From: Pacificispira sp002696645
GTDB taxonomy: Bacteria; Pseudomonadota; Alphaproteobacteria; UBA8366; Aestuariispiraceae
Length of the DNA: 64,000 bases
Assembly (NCBI RefSeq): GCF_048892425.1
Contig: NZ_JBLZHU010000003.1
Location: 62,001-126,000, forward strand
Direction: 5' to 3'
In this document: positions 44,969 through 52,475 of the stretch, piece by piece
How positions within the stretch are numbered: the stretch's first letter is position 1
How the letters are laid out: every line of letters begins with the position of its first letter
The notes under the pieces: model-generated
What the model saw: the letters and a program-made list of their open reading frames with translations, nothing else
The model's database searches: none
What the model was told of the DNA's origin: nothing
Position numbers and translations under genes: made by a program

Positions 44969-44982
44969 AGCCTTTTCGAGAC

Positions 44983-45020
44983 AGGAGGCGGGTCCTATAA
45001 CCGGGCCTCGCCTCCTTCTT
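44983..45020 (+). terminator. Likely terminator after potD
   Basis: AGGAGGCG at 44983 pairs with CGCCTCCT at 45009-45016 around an 18-base loop, followed by TCTT. It comes 15 bp after the potD stop. The T-run is short, so read-through into the hydrolase genes is possible. Confidence 0.55.
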
Positions 45021-45048
45021 GAAAGTCAGAAAATTGGATATTCCCTTT

Positions 45049-46284
45049 ATGCCTTCTGTCCCTCCATCGATGCCCAGCCAACGCCCCCACACTGCGCGGG
45101 AATTGGGGATCATGCAGGGGTTCCCGCCGCGTCCCGAAAAGCGACCGACATCCAGCAATTGGGATCTTCCCCCGTTCAATCGATGGTCTTTTCAGAATGT
45201 GCGCGCCTTATTGCCTACCGTTGATGTAGATCGCGGCACCGGACCGGTTCAGGACCTGCCCAGCGCCCATCAAGACGTATCGGGCGTCAAATTCACGGCC
45301 CTGGACGGCACGACCAAAACCATAAAACAGATGCTGACAGAAACCTATACCGACGGTTTCCTGGTCATGCATCGCGGTCAGGTCATCACCGAACAATATT
45401 TCAATGATATGCATCCGCGCAGCCTGCATCTGGCGCAATCAGTATCTAAATCCCTGGTCGGCACGCTGGCAGGCGTGCTGCATGGCGAAGGGAAGCTGGA
45501 TATGGACGCGCCACTGGCCGACCGCATCCCAGAACTGGCCTATTGCGGCTATGGCGATGCAACGCTGGGCCAGGTGCTGGACATGCAGACCGGCGTGCGC
45601 TTTGTCGAAGACTATGGCCTGCCCGATTCCGACATGACGCGGATCGATATTGCCAGCGGTTGGCGCCCCCCGCATCCGGGTGAGCCTGTTCCAGCGATCC
45701 GGGATGTCATTCAGACCTTGCAGAAAGAGCGCCCCCATGGGGAGCGTTTTGAATACCGGTCGATCGAAACCGACATGCTGGCCTGGGTTCTGGAACGTGA
45801 AACCGGCACCAGTCTTGCGAAGCTGATGTCTGATCGCATCTGGTCCAAAATCGGCGCTGATCGGGATGGCTATTTCACCGTCGATCATGCCGGAACAGCC
45901 CTGGCCGACGGCGGCTTCAATGCCACACTGAGAGATTTCACGCGATTTGGCCTGATGATGCTGCAAGGTGGCCGTGTTGGCGATAAACAGATCGTTCCCA
46001 AGGTGTGGGTCGAGTCCTGTCGCACGGGCGAAGCCGCCAAATTTAACGATCCCTATCTGGCGACATCCCCCAACGGGGCCTATCGTCGTCAATGGTGGGT
46101 GCACGACGTGGACCGCGGCGACTATATGGCCCGCGGCGTTTTCGGTCAGTTGATCTATATCGATCCTGAAGCGGATTTCCTGGCAGTCAAATTATCGACC
46201 TGGCCGGATTATTTGATCCACAGCTTCGGACTTGATAGCCTGAATGCGGTAATCGCGATCCGCGATGGATTAACCGCCACCTGA
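45049..46284 (+). CDS. Serine hydrolase, class C beta-lactamase family
   Basis: 411 residues from ATG 45049; the next upstream start (45019) overlaps the terminator tail. The SxxK motif is SVSK (Ser131 and Lys134) in LAQSVSKSLVGTLAG, and EYRSIETDML supplies the Tyr-x-Ser/Asn element. Such enzymes include esterases, D-aminopeptidases and 6-aminohexanoate-dimer hydrolases. No signal peptide is seen, so it is probably cytoplasmic and not a resistance beta-lactamase. Placement after potD suggests hydrolysis of an amide or amino-acid conjugate, by context only. Confidence 0.82.
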   Translation: MPSVPPSMPSQRPHTARELGIMQGFPPRPEKRPTSSNWDLPPFNRWSFQNVRALLPTVDVDRGTGPVQDLPSAHQDVSGVKFTALDGTTKTIKQMLTETYTDGFLVMHRGQVITEQYFNDMHPRSLHLAQSVSKSLVGTLAGVLHGEGKLDMDAPLADRIPELAYCGYGDATLGQVLDMQTGVRFVEDYGLPDSDMTRIDIASGWRPPHPGEPVPAIRDVIQTLQKERPHGERFEYRSIETDMLAWVLERETGTSLAKLMSDRIWSKIGADRDGYFTVDHAGTALADGGFNATLRDFTRFGLMMLQGGRVGDKQIVPKVWVESCRTGEAAKFNDPYLATSPNGAYRRQWWVHDVDRGDYMARGVFGQLIYIDPEADFLAVKLSTWPDYLIHSFGLDSLNAVIAIRDGLTAT

Positions 46285-46313
46285 TCGTGGCTTGTGAACG
46301 TAAGGTGAGGACG

Positions 46314-47258
46314 ATGACCGATACGGTATCGATTACCCTTTGGGCAACCAATCTAGGGCAAACTTTGAACGGGCCTCAGGACTGGCTGGACGCATTGGAC
46401 ACCGTTGCGACCGAAGCCAAGGCCGCAGGCAGCGACCTGCTGGTCGCGCCGGAATATGTTTCCGAACAATGGCTGACCTATTGTGGGCCCGATATCGACG
46501 TCACCAAGGAACCAGCCGCAATGGCGGAAGCCGCCAAGGCGATTATTCCCGGCGTTCAGGCCCTGGCGAACAAGCATAAACTGGACATTATGGCTGGGTC
46601 CTGGCCGGTTGCTGATGGAAAGGGGGGTTACAATAACGGTGCGCATCTGTTCACCGTGGGCGGTACCACCCCCTTCGTTCAGCGCAAAATGTGCATGACC
46701 CCGCCAGAGAAAGCCCCTGATAGCTGGGGCATCGTGCCCGCCAAGCAGATGCAGGTATTTGAGTGGAACGGTCTGCGGTGCGCCATCATCATCTGTCTGG
46801 ATATCGAATTGCCGATCCTGTCATCCATGTTGGCACAGGCCGCGCCGGATCTGGACCTGATCATCTGCCCGTCGATGACGGAGAAAATGTCCGGCTATTC
46901 GCGTGTATTCAGCTGCGCCAAAGCGCGGGCAGTCGAATTGTTCACCACGGTTGCCGTGGTCGGCTGCATTGGTGCAACGCCGCTGGGGGAAGGACGCAAG
47001 AACGTCTCTGGTGCGGCTGTGTACCAGCCTTGTGAGGCGGAATTGGGCTTCACCGGCCGCTTTGCAGAGATCGGCCCCTTCCACGAGGCTGAAAAGGGGG
47101 ATCCGCTGGGCCCGCGCCTGCATGCCAAGGACATTCCCATCGGCATCGTGCGCAAGCTGCGCGCGACCCAACCGGAAGTCTGGCCTGGCGCCTGGACAGG
47201 CGAGGGTGTGAGTATTTCTGTAACCGGCGCAAAGCCCGCGTTGAAGAAATCCGCTTAG
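46314..47258 (+). CDS. Carbon-nitrogen hydrolase (nitrilase superfamily)
   Basis: 314 residues from ATG 46314, preceded by AAGGTGAGG. The triad is Glu in LLVAPEYVSEQWL, Lys in FVQRKMCMTPPE and Cys in CAIIICLDIELPILS. Only 29 bp after the serine hydrolase, so co-transcribed. It is not close to AguB: the sequence around the catalytic Cys differs (CLDIELP against CWDQWFP). Likely an amidase on a small amide; the substrate is unknown. Confidence 0.82.
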   Translation: MTDTVSITLWATNLGQTLNGPQDWLDALDTVATEAKAAGSDLLVAPEYVSEQWLTYCGPDIDVTKEPAAMAEAAKAIIPGVQALANKHKLDIMAGSWPVADGKGGYNNGAHLFTVGGTTPFVQRKMCMTPPEKAPDSWGIVPAKQMQVFEWNGLRCAIIICLDIELPILSSMLAQAAPDLDLIICPSMTEKMSGYSRVFSCAKARAVELFTTVAVVGCIGATPLGEGRKNVSGAAVYQPCEAELGFTGRFAEIGPFHEAEKGDPLGPRLHAKDIPIGIVRKLRATQPEVWPGAWTGEGVSISVTGAKPALKKSA

Positions 47259-47343
47259 GCTTTGACCCCTTAGATAGAGACGTTTCGCCGCGTCCCCTGC
47301 TTTCAGTCTTTTCGAAGCGCATTCGGCACGTTACATAGGAATT

Positions 47344-47550
47344 ATGACAACACTAGCAATCATAATGATGGTCGTCGCCATGCTGGTCACGGTGGGGATC
47401 TTGTTCGTCGGGATCATTGGCATGGCCCGGGGTGGCGAATTTAACCAGAAATGGGGCAATCGCCTAATGCGATACCGCATCGTCGCGCAATTCATCGCGC
47501 TGGTGATGTTTGGTATCTCGATCATGCTTCTGCGTGCTGGCGGCGGTTGA
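47344..47550 (+). CDS. Small twin-transmembrane protein (HIG1-like)
   Basis: 68 residues: two hydrophobic helices (residues ~4-26 and ~46-64) joined by a hydrophilic loop, ARGGEFNQKWGNRLMRYRI. This is the layout of HIG1-domain proteins, which in mitochondria help assemble respiratory supercomplexes. Bacterial function is not known. Lies 6 bp before the adenosyltransferase gene. Confidence 0.82.
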   Translation: MTTLAIIMMVVAMLVTVGILFVGIIGMARGGEFNQKWGNRLMRYRIVAQFIALVMFGISIMLLRAGGG

Positions 47551-47556
47551 TCCCCG

Positions 47557-48120
47557 ATGGTGACGCTGTCAAAGATCTATACACGGGGCGGTGATTCTGG
47601 ACAAACGTCGCTGGGTGATGGATCGCGGCGCGACAAGCACGACCTGCGGGTTGAGGCCTATGGCACCGTAGACGAGGCGAATGCGACCATCGGGCTGGTG
47701 CGTCAGCACACGACAGGCCCCGTCGATGCCTTGTTAAGCCGCGTGCAGAATGATCTGTTCGATCTGGGGGCGGATTTATGCACACCGGAAGGCGAAGGAC
47801 GCCGCCAAGAGGCCTTGCGCATTCAGGCCAGCCAGGTCAAGGCACTGGAAGATGCCATCGACGCCTATAACGAGCCACTGGAAACCCTGAAAAGCTTCAT
47901 CCTGCCCGGTGGTACGCCTGCGGCTGCCTATTGCCATCTGGCGCGCACCGTGACGCGGCGCGCCGAACGTCTGGTCGTTGCCCTGGCGGGGGTAGAGGCC
48001 GTCAATGCCGAAGCGGTGAAATACCTGAACCGCCTGTCTGATCTTTTGTTTGTCCTGGGTCGACACGAGAATGACGGCGGCAAGGCCGACATTCTGTGGG
48101 TCCCCGGCGCGAACCGATAA
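47557..48120 (+). CDS. pduO: Cob(I)alamin adenosyltransferase, PduO type
   Basis: 187 residues. The N-terminal KIYTRGGDSGQTSLGDGSRRDK is the ATP-binding signature, and CHLARTVTRRAERLVVAL plus YLNRLSDLLFVLGR complete the four-helix-bundle active site. It makes adenosylcobalamin from cob(I)alamin and ATP. Adenosylcobalamin serves methylmalonyl-CoA mutase and other enzymes not in this window. Confidence 0.94.
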   Translation: MVTLSKIYTRGGDSGQTSLGDGSRRDKHDLRVEAYGTVDEANATIGLVRQHTTGPVDALLSRVQNDLFDLGADLCTPEGEGRRQEALRIQASQVKALEDAIDAYNEPLETLKSFILPGGTPAAAYCHLARTVTRRAERLVVALAGVEAVNAEAVKYLNRLSDLLFVLGRHENDGGKADILWVPGANR

Positions 48121-48132
48121 GGGCCGACCGGT

Positions 48133-48411
48133 ATGGCGGCCGCCGATACATGGGTCTATTACTGTCAAATCCTGCTGATCATGCTGTTGACCCTGTGCTG
48201 TGTGGCCGGGTTTGTCCTGCAATTCTATGCGTGGCGTCATCTGAAACCGGGCATTCCGCGTTTCGGTCATAAGGATGCCATGTTCCGGAAAAAGGACCAG
48301 TATTATGAGCCAGAGGGACTGAAATACATCGATTGGCAGAAAAAGATCATGCATGTCATGTTCGTGCTTTTCGCTGGCCTGATCATCTTGATTGAATGGT
48401 CAGCCCCCTAA
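48133..48411 (+). CDS. Small membrane protein of unknown function
   Basis: 92 residues with two hydrophobic segments (~8-31 and ~72-89) and a charged loop containing HLKPGIPRFGHKDAMFRKKDQYYEPEGLKYI. The loop reads like a conserved alphaproteobacterial hypothetical. It starts 12 bp after pduO and ends 2 bp before the next gene, so it belongs to the same transcript. No function can be given. Confidence 0.75.
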   Translation: MAAADTWVYYCQILLIMLLTLCCVAGFVLQFYAWRHLKPGIPRFGHKDAMFRKKDQYYEPEGLKYIDWQKKIMHVMFVLFAGLIILIEWSAP

Positions 48412-48413
48412 AA

Positions 48414-49133
48414 ATGATCCTGGAAGCGCTGGAATATCTGACCACCCCCTGTCCAAAATGGGTGCGGGATATGGGCTATCTGCGCGAGGCTATTGCCATC
48501 CGGCACCGCGCGCGCCGCTGTCATGCGGACTGGGCGCAGCATCAGACTAATACGAAGGATGCCATTCTCTCCGCAGTCCGTGCCTATGGGCATTTGCCAG
48601 ACATCACCATCCTTGGTGCCGGCCTGTGCCTGGACGTCCCAGTGCAGGATTTATCGCCCCTGACTGACCGGCTGACCCTGGTGGATGCGGTGCGGTTAAG
48701 AGGTGTCCGCCTGCCCCGGAATGCGCGCTATCTGTGTCAGGATATCGAAGGCAGCGCCGCTGCCCTATATGCTGGAACGCCCCCCGAACGGCCACTGGCT
48801 GATTTTCAGGGACCAGGTCTGCTTATCTCGGTCAACCTGCTGTCCCAATTGCCGTTGATCCCCACCCGGTGGAGCGATGATCCCCTGCTGGGTCATAGAA
48901 TTCTGCAGCGTCATGTTCAGTCTCTGCGCGATCACACAGGCCCCGCCTTACTGATCGCCGATGCCATGCGATGGACCTTGGATTCAAAGGGGGCCGTACT
49001 ATCACAAGAGAATATCGCGCGGCAGGCCGGATTGCCGCCCCCGGATCAATCCTGGCGCTGGCCTATCATCCCGGCCCATGAAGCGGGAAAGGGCCCCCAA
49101 ATTCATTCAGATGTTGGTGTCTGGCATCTATAA
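48414..49133 (+). CDS. Unknown protein with possible methyltransferase-like fold
   Basis: 239 residues, ATG two bases after the preceding stop. The stretch ITILGAGLCLDVPVQDLSPLTDRLTLVDAV looks like motif I and the acidic end of beta-strand 2 in class I S-adenosylmethionine methyltransferases, and ADFQGPGLLISVNLLSQLPLIP could be motif IV. The rest is not recognisable. Catalytic use of SAM is uncertain. Its 3' end overlaps the stop of the opposing 44-residue gene. Confidence 0.65.
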   Translation: MILEALEYLTTPCPKWVRDMGYLREAIAIRHRARRCHADWAQHQTNTKDAILSAVRAYGHLPDITILGAGLCLDVPVQDLSPLTDRLTLVDAVRLRGVRLPRNARYLCQDIEGSAAALYAGTPPERPLADFQGPGLLISVNLLSQLPLIPTRWSDDPLLGHRILQRHVQSLRDHTGPALLIADAMRWTLDSKGAVLSQENIARQAGLPPPDQSWRWPIIPAHEAGKGPQIHSDVGVWHL

Positions 49134-49262
49134 CTCTTCAGAACGAGACTTGGTTCGTTTTTCTTTTTCGCGCTTCAAATCCCGCATCTGCCAGAAATAG
49201 AAGGCAAGCGCGCCGCCGAAGACTAGGCCCCCTTCCAGCAGAACCATGGTCAGACCGTTCAT
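49128..49262 (-). CDS. 44-residue single-span membrane protein
   Basis: ATG at 49262 overlaps the tspO stop (ATGA), and GGGAG stands seven bases before it. Translation gives MNGLTMVLLEGGLVFGGALA followed by FYFWQMRDLKREKEKRTK and a short acidic end: one helix (residues ~5-25) and a strongly charged tail. It is the last gene of the crtI-crtB-tspO unit. Size, ribosome site and coupling favour a real gene; function is unknown. Confidence 0.7.
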   Translation of the reverse strand: MNGLTMVLLEGGLVFGGALAFYFWQMRDLKREKEKRTKSRSEEL

Positions 49263-49747
49263 TGCGTTACTCCCAGAAAATGAGAGGCCGGGTTAAGACG
49301 CTGCATTGTCATGTTCAGCACGAAAGCAAAACTGACCCAGGCCAGATAGGGCACCAACAGCCACCCTGCCAGGGGATCTATTGGCAGATAGAGGGCAATC
49401 ATCGCAACGATGCTGAGCCATAAGGCGCCCATATCAACCAGCGCGAGGCCAAGGCGGCGCATCCCGAAAAACAACGCAGACCATGCGGCATTCAGCACCA
49501 TATTCAGCACAAACACGGCAACGGGCAGTGTTTCCGCACCAGGTTCTGCCACCATCCAGGCCCGCCAGGCTGAAACAGCAATCATGATATACAATACCAG
49601 CCAAACCGGCCCGAACAGGTATCCGGGCGGTCGCCAGGATGGCTTCTTCAAATCCTGATACCAGGCACCGGCGCGGAAAATTCCGCCGCTGGCCGCCGCT
49701 GTGAAGCAGATTGCAATGAAAATCAGAATTGTCCAGTCGAGTGCGAT
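49259..49747 (-). CDS. tspO: TspO/MBR family membrane protein, apparent AUC start
   Basis: The five-helix TspO family is clear from WYQDLKKPSWRPPGYLFGPVWLVLY, LNMVLNAAWSALFFGMRR and the final VPYLAWVSFAFVLNMTMQRLN. A conventional start (TTG 49651) would delete the whole first helix and the WYQDL motif. The frame upstream is open back to the crtB stop and encodes a typical first helix (DWTILIFIAICFTAAASGG), but it has no ATG, GTG or TTG. ATC at 49747 lies five bases after a perfect AGGAGG and gives 162 residues, the family norm. TspO binds tetrapyrroles and modulates pigment gene expression in purple bacteria. Confidence 0.85.
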   Translation of the reverse strand: MALDWTILIFIAICFTAAASGGIFRAGAWYQDLKKPSWRPPGYLFGPVWLVLYIMIAVSAWRAWMVAEPGAETLPVAVFVLNMVLNAAWSALFFGMRRLGLALVDMGALWLSIVAMIALYLPIDPLAGWLLVPYLAWVSFAFVLNMTMQRLNPASHFLGVTQ

Positions 49748-49756
49748 GACGCCCTC

Positions 49757-50878
49757 CTAACCGGCCTTTCCCACATCCATCATTACCGATGTCTGCAGGC
49801 GCTGGGCCGGATTGTTTGCGGAACGTGCCTGGCGGTCACGCTGTTCCATTTCCAGGAACAACTGCAATATATGCCCCGCTGGCGCATCCAGTACATCCGC
49901 CATACGTTGCCTGCGGCGACTTGGCAACCGTCCCGCCTCTGCCTCTGTTGCGGCACGCACCAGAAATTCGGTTTGCACAAGCGCCGGGTCGTGGAAACCT
50001 CTGGCCAACAGCGGTGCCTCTAATGTCGCGCTCAGCACCAATCCCAGTTTACGCCGTGTCGTAACAACGGCCCGATCACTGACAGAGTCATGATTGTTGC
50101 GCGCCACCACACGCCCTATTGCAGCATAGAGTTTGCGGGCCGCATTGATCGCGGGACGACAGGCCAGCGGCAATTCTGCAACCCCAGTTCCAGACCGCTG
50201 GTACAGGGTCTCCGCTGCGGCCAGGAGCCTTGCAATGACCTGGCCCAATTCCGGGCTGTGTCGGGGATCTGCCAGGAAGGCATCCGGGTCTAACCCAACC
50301 TCTCTCAACCAGGACTGGGGCAAATACAGTCGCCCTTCCCGCGCATCCTCCCCCACATCGCGGGCGATATTGGTCAATTGCATCGCGACCCCCAGATCAC
50401 AGGCTCTCGCCAAAGTGTCTGCCGCGCGGTTGCCCATCAACAGGGTCATAATTGCCCCAACCGCCCCCGCGACCCGCGCGCCATAGCCATAGAGATCATC
50501 CAGTGTCTCATAGCGACGGCCTTCGACATCCCATTGGAAACCATCCAGCAGAGCCTCAAACAGGTCCTTGGGCACGCCATAATCCCGCACCGTATCCGCC
50601 AAGGCCCGATCCGCCGCAATACCTTCTGGATAACCGCCATAGACGGCATCCAGCCGCTGACGCAGACGCTGCAAGCCTCTGGCAGGATTGGTTTCCAGAT
50701 CAACTTCGTCATCTGCCAATCGACAGAAAGCATACACTGCATAGGACGGCACCCGCATTGCCTGGGGCAGCAACAGCGACGCCGCATAAAAGGATTTTGA
50801 TCCCGTCTTGATCAGGGCACGACATGCGGCCTGATCTGCTGAGTCGGAGAACCGACGGTTAGACGCGGGCATCGGCAT
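49757..50878 (-). CDS. crtB: Phytoene synthase
   Basis: 373 residues. Both aspartate-rich sites are present: RLADDEVDLE and NIARDVGEDAREGRLYLP, together with KTGSKSFYAASLLLP near the N-terminus. It condenses two geranylgeranyl-PP to phytoene. I start at ATG 50878, which overlaps the crtI 3' end by 20 bases. A C-terminal extension of some 50 residues is unusual but in frame. Confidence 0.94.
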   Translation of the reverse strand: MPMPASNRRFSDSADQAACRALIKTGSKSFYAASLLLPQAMRVPSYAVYAFCRLADDEVDLETNPARGLQRLRQRLDAVYGGYPEGIAADRALADTVRDYGVPKDLFEALLDGFQWDVEGRRYETLDDLYGYGARVAGAVGAIMTLLMGNRAADTLARACDLGVAMQLTNIARDVGEDAREGRLYLPQSWLREVGLDPDAFLADPRHSPELGQVIARLLAAAETLYQRSGTGVAELPLACRPAINAARKLYAAIGRVVARNNHDSVSDRAVVTTRRKLGLVLSATLEAPLLARGFHDPALVQTEFLVRAATEAEAGRLPSRRRQRMADVLDAPAGHILQLFLEMEQRDRQARSANNPAQRLQTSVMMDVGKAG

Positions 50879-52400
50879 GGGGCACCACCTGATCCAACAC
50901 ACGGGCAGACGTCAAAACGCCGGGAATGCCAGCGCCCGGATGGGTGCTGGCCCCGACGAGATACAGCCCGTCTATTTGTTCACTGATATTGTTCGGGCGG
51001 AACCAGGCGCTCTGCCAGATAACCGGTTCCATGCCAAATCCTGCACCACGATAGGAGAGTAACCGCGTTTGGAAATCCAGCGGCGTCATCATACGCGACG
51101 AGATGATGTGATCGCCCAGCCCCGGCAATACCGTTTGGGACAGATGCGCCTCAATAGCCTGGCGATAAGGTTCTGCTGTTTCAGTCCAATCGATATCTGC
51201 CTGCAAATGCGGCACGGGGGACAGGACATAGAATGTGTCACAGCCATCCGGGGCCAGGCTGGGGTCCGTCGCCGTGGGGCGGTGCAGATACAAACTGAAA
51301 TCCTTCGCCAGGACTTTCCGCCCGAAGATATCCTTCAACAGACCTTCGTAGCGCGGCCCCAACAACATCATATGATGGGGCACATCCTCATACCGCTTGT
51401 TGGTTCCGAAATACCAGACGAACAGCCCATTGGAATAGCGCGCCCGTTCCAGCTTGCGGTCGGACCAGCGGTCGCGCCGCCCATTGGGCAACAGATGCTT
51501 GTAGGTCCAGGCACTGTCCGCATTTGAGACCACAATATCAGCCGAAATCCGCTCCCCCGTTTGCAGGCGCACGCCGGTGGCGCGATCTTGTTCGACGATG
51601 ATTTCTGCAACATCAGCGTTGCATCGGATGCTGTTGCCTTGTCCTTCGATCAGATCGACCAGACCTTTCACCAGACTGCCTGTACCGCCCATTGCGAAAT
51701 GAACACCATATTGTCGTTCCAGATGATTGATCAGGATATAGATCGCCGTAACCGTCGTCGGATTGGCCCCAATCAACAGGGGATGCAGGCTGAACACCAT
51801 ACGTAGTTTCGGGTCTTTGATATAGCTGGAAACCAGCCCGAAGACTGTTCGGTGACCCTTCAGCGTCAACATCTTCGGCACGACCTTGATCATGTCCAGG
51901 ATTGAAGCAAAGTGCTTCATTCCCAGCTTTTCAAAACCAAATTCATAGACCTGCTTGCTGACCGCCATAAAGCGGCGATAGCCCTCTACATCGGTGGGAT
52001 TAAAGCGCGCGACCTCTGCCTCCATCGCCGCGGCATCGCCGCTGTAATGGAACACGCTGCCGTCATCGAAGCGGATGTCGTAGAAAGGATTCATCGGACG
52101 CAGATCGATATGGTCGGAAAACGTCTTACCGCAGAGGTCCCAGAGTTCCTCTAGCAGAAACGGGGCGGTAATGATCGTTGGGCCCGCATCAAACCGAAAC
52201 CCGTCCTGTTCAAAGACATAGGCACGGCCGCCCGGCTTATCCAATCGGTCCAGAACCGTCACTTTGTAACCCCGGGCCCCCAGCCGCACTGCTGCGGCCA
52301 AACCTCCAAAGCCACTGCCAACTACAACCGCGTGCGGTCGCTTATCGTCACGGCCATCAGGGGCACTTCCAGCACTGGGAGAGTACGGCTCTGTTCTCAT
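50859..52400 (-). CDS. crtI: Phytoene desaturase
   Basis: 513 residues of the CrtI type. Rossmann motif VVVGSGFGGLAAAVRLGARG begins near residue 26, GGRAYVFEQDGFRFDAGPTI follows, and the C-terminal signature GLYLVGASTHPGAGIPGVLTSA is complete. It desaturates phytoene to neurosporene or lycopene. The ~24-residue N-terminal lead is long but has no internal start. A minus-strand TATAGT lies about 10 bp before the ATG, so the mRNA may be nearly leaderless. Confidence 0.95.
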   Translation of the reverse strand: MRTEPYSPSAGSAPDGRDDKRPHAVVVGSGFGGLAAAVRLGARGYKVTVLDRLDKPGGRAYVFEQDGFRFDAGPTIITAPFLLEELWDLCGKTFSDHIDLRPMNPFYDIRFDDGSVFHYSGDAAAMEAEVARFNPTDVEGYRRFMAVSKQVYEFGFEKLGMKHFASILDMIKVVPKMLTLKGHRTVFGLVSSYIKDPKLRMVFSLHPLLIGANPTTVTAIYILINHLERQYGVHFAMGGTGSLVKGLVDLIEGQGNSIRCNADVAEIIVEQDRATGVRLQTGERISADIVVSNADSAWTYKHLLPNGRRDRWSDRKLERARYSNGLFVWYFGTNKRYEDVPHHMMLLGPRYEGLLKDIFGRKVLAKDFSLYLHRPTATDPSLAPDGCDTFYVLSPVPHLQADIDWTETAEPYRQAIEAHLSQTVLPGLGDHIISSRMMTPLDFQTRLLSYRGAGFGMEPVIWQSAWFRPNNISEQIDGLYLVGASTHPGAGIPGVLTSARVLDQVVPHADARV

Positions 52401-52409
52401 TAGTTGACA
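52392..52409. promoter_or_regulatory. PpsR/CrtJ-type box at the crtI start
   Basis: TGT-N12-ACA (TGTTCTCATTAGTTGACA) matches the PpsR/CrtJ consensus of phototrophic alphaproteobacteria and covers the crtI start codon. Next to it is TTGACA-N8-TGTCAA (52404-52423). If transcription starts just ahead of the ATG, as the TATAGT suggests, the box would overlap the start site and block it. Confidence 0.5.
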
Positions 52410-52475
52410 CTATACAATGTCAATAAATTCCGCAACGGTACAAAAAGTAAGCTTATTCCAACCTGGGAAGGAACC

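Noticed and set aside
45049..46284. Resistance beta-lactamase
   Set aside because: No signal peptide, and the SVSK/YRS arrangement and context fit the esterase/aminohydrolase side of the family.
49259..49651. TTG at 49651 as tspO start (130 residues)
   Set aside because: It cuts away the first helix and the WYQD part of the family motif, and no Shine-Dalgarno sequence precedes it.
52404..52423. TTGACA-N8-TGTCAA upstream of crtI as a second PpsR box
   Set aside because: The half-sites have the ACA...TGT order, opposite to TGT-N12-ACA. Kept only as an unassigned palindrome.
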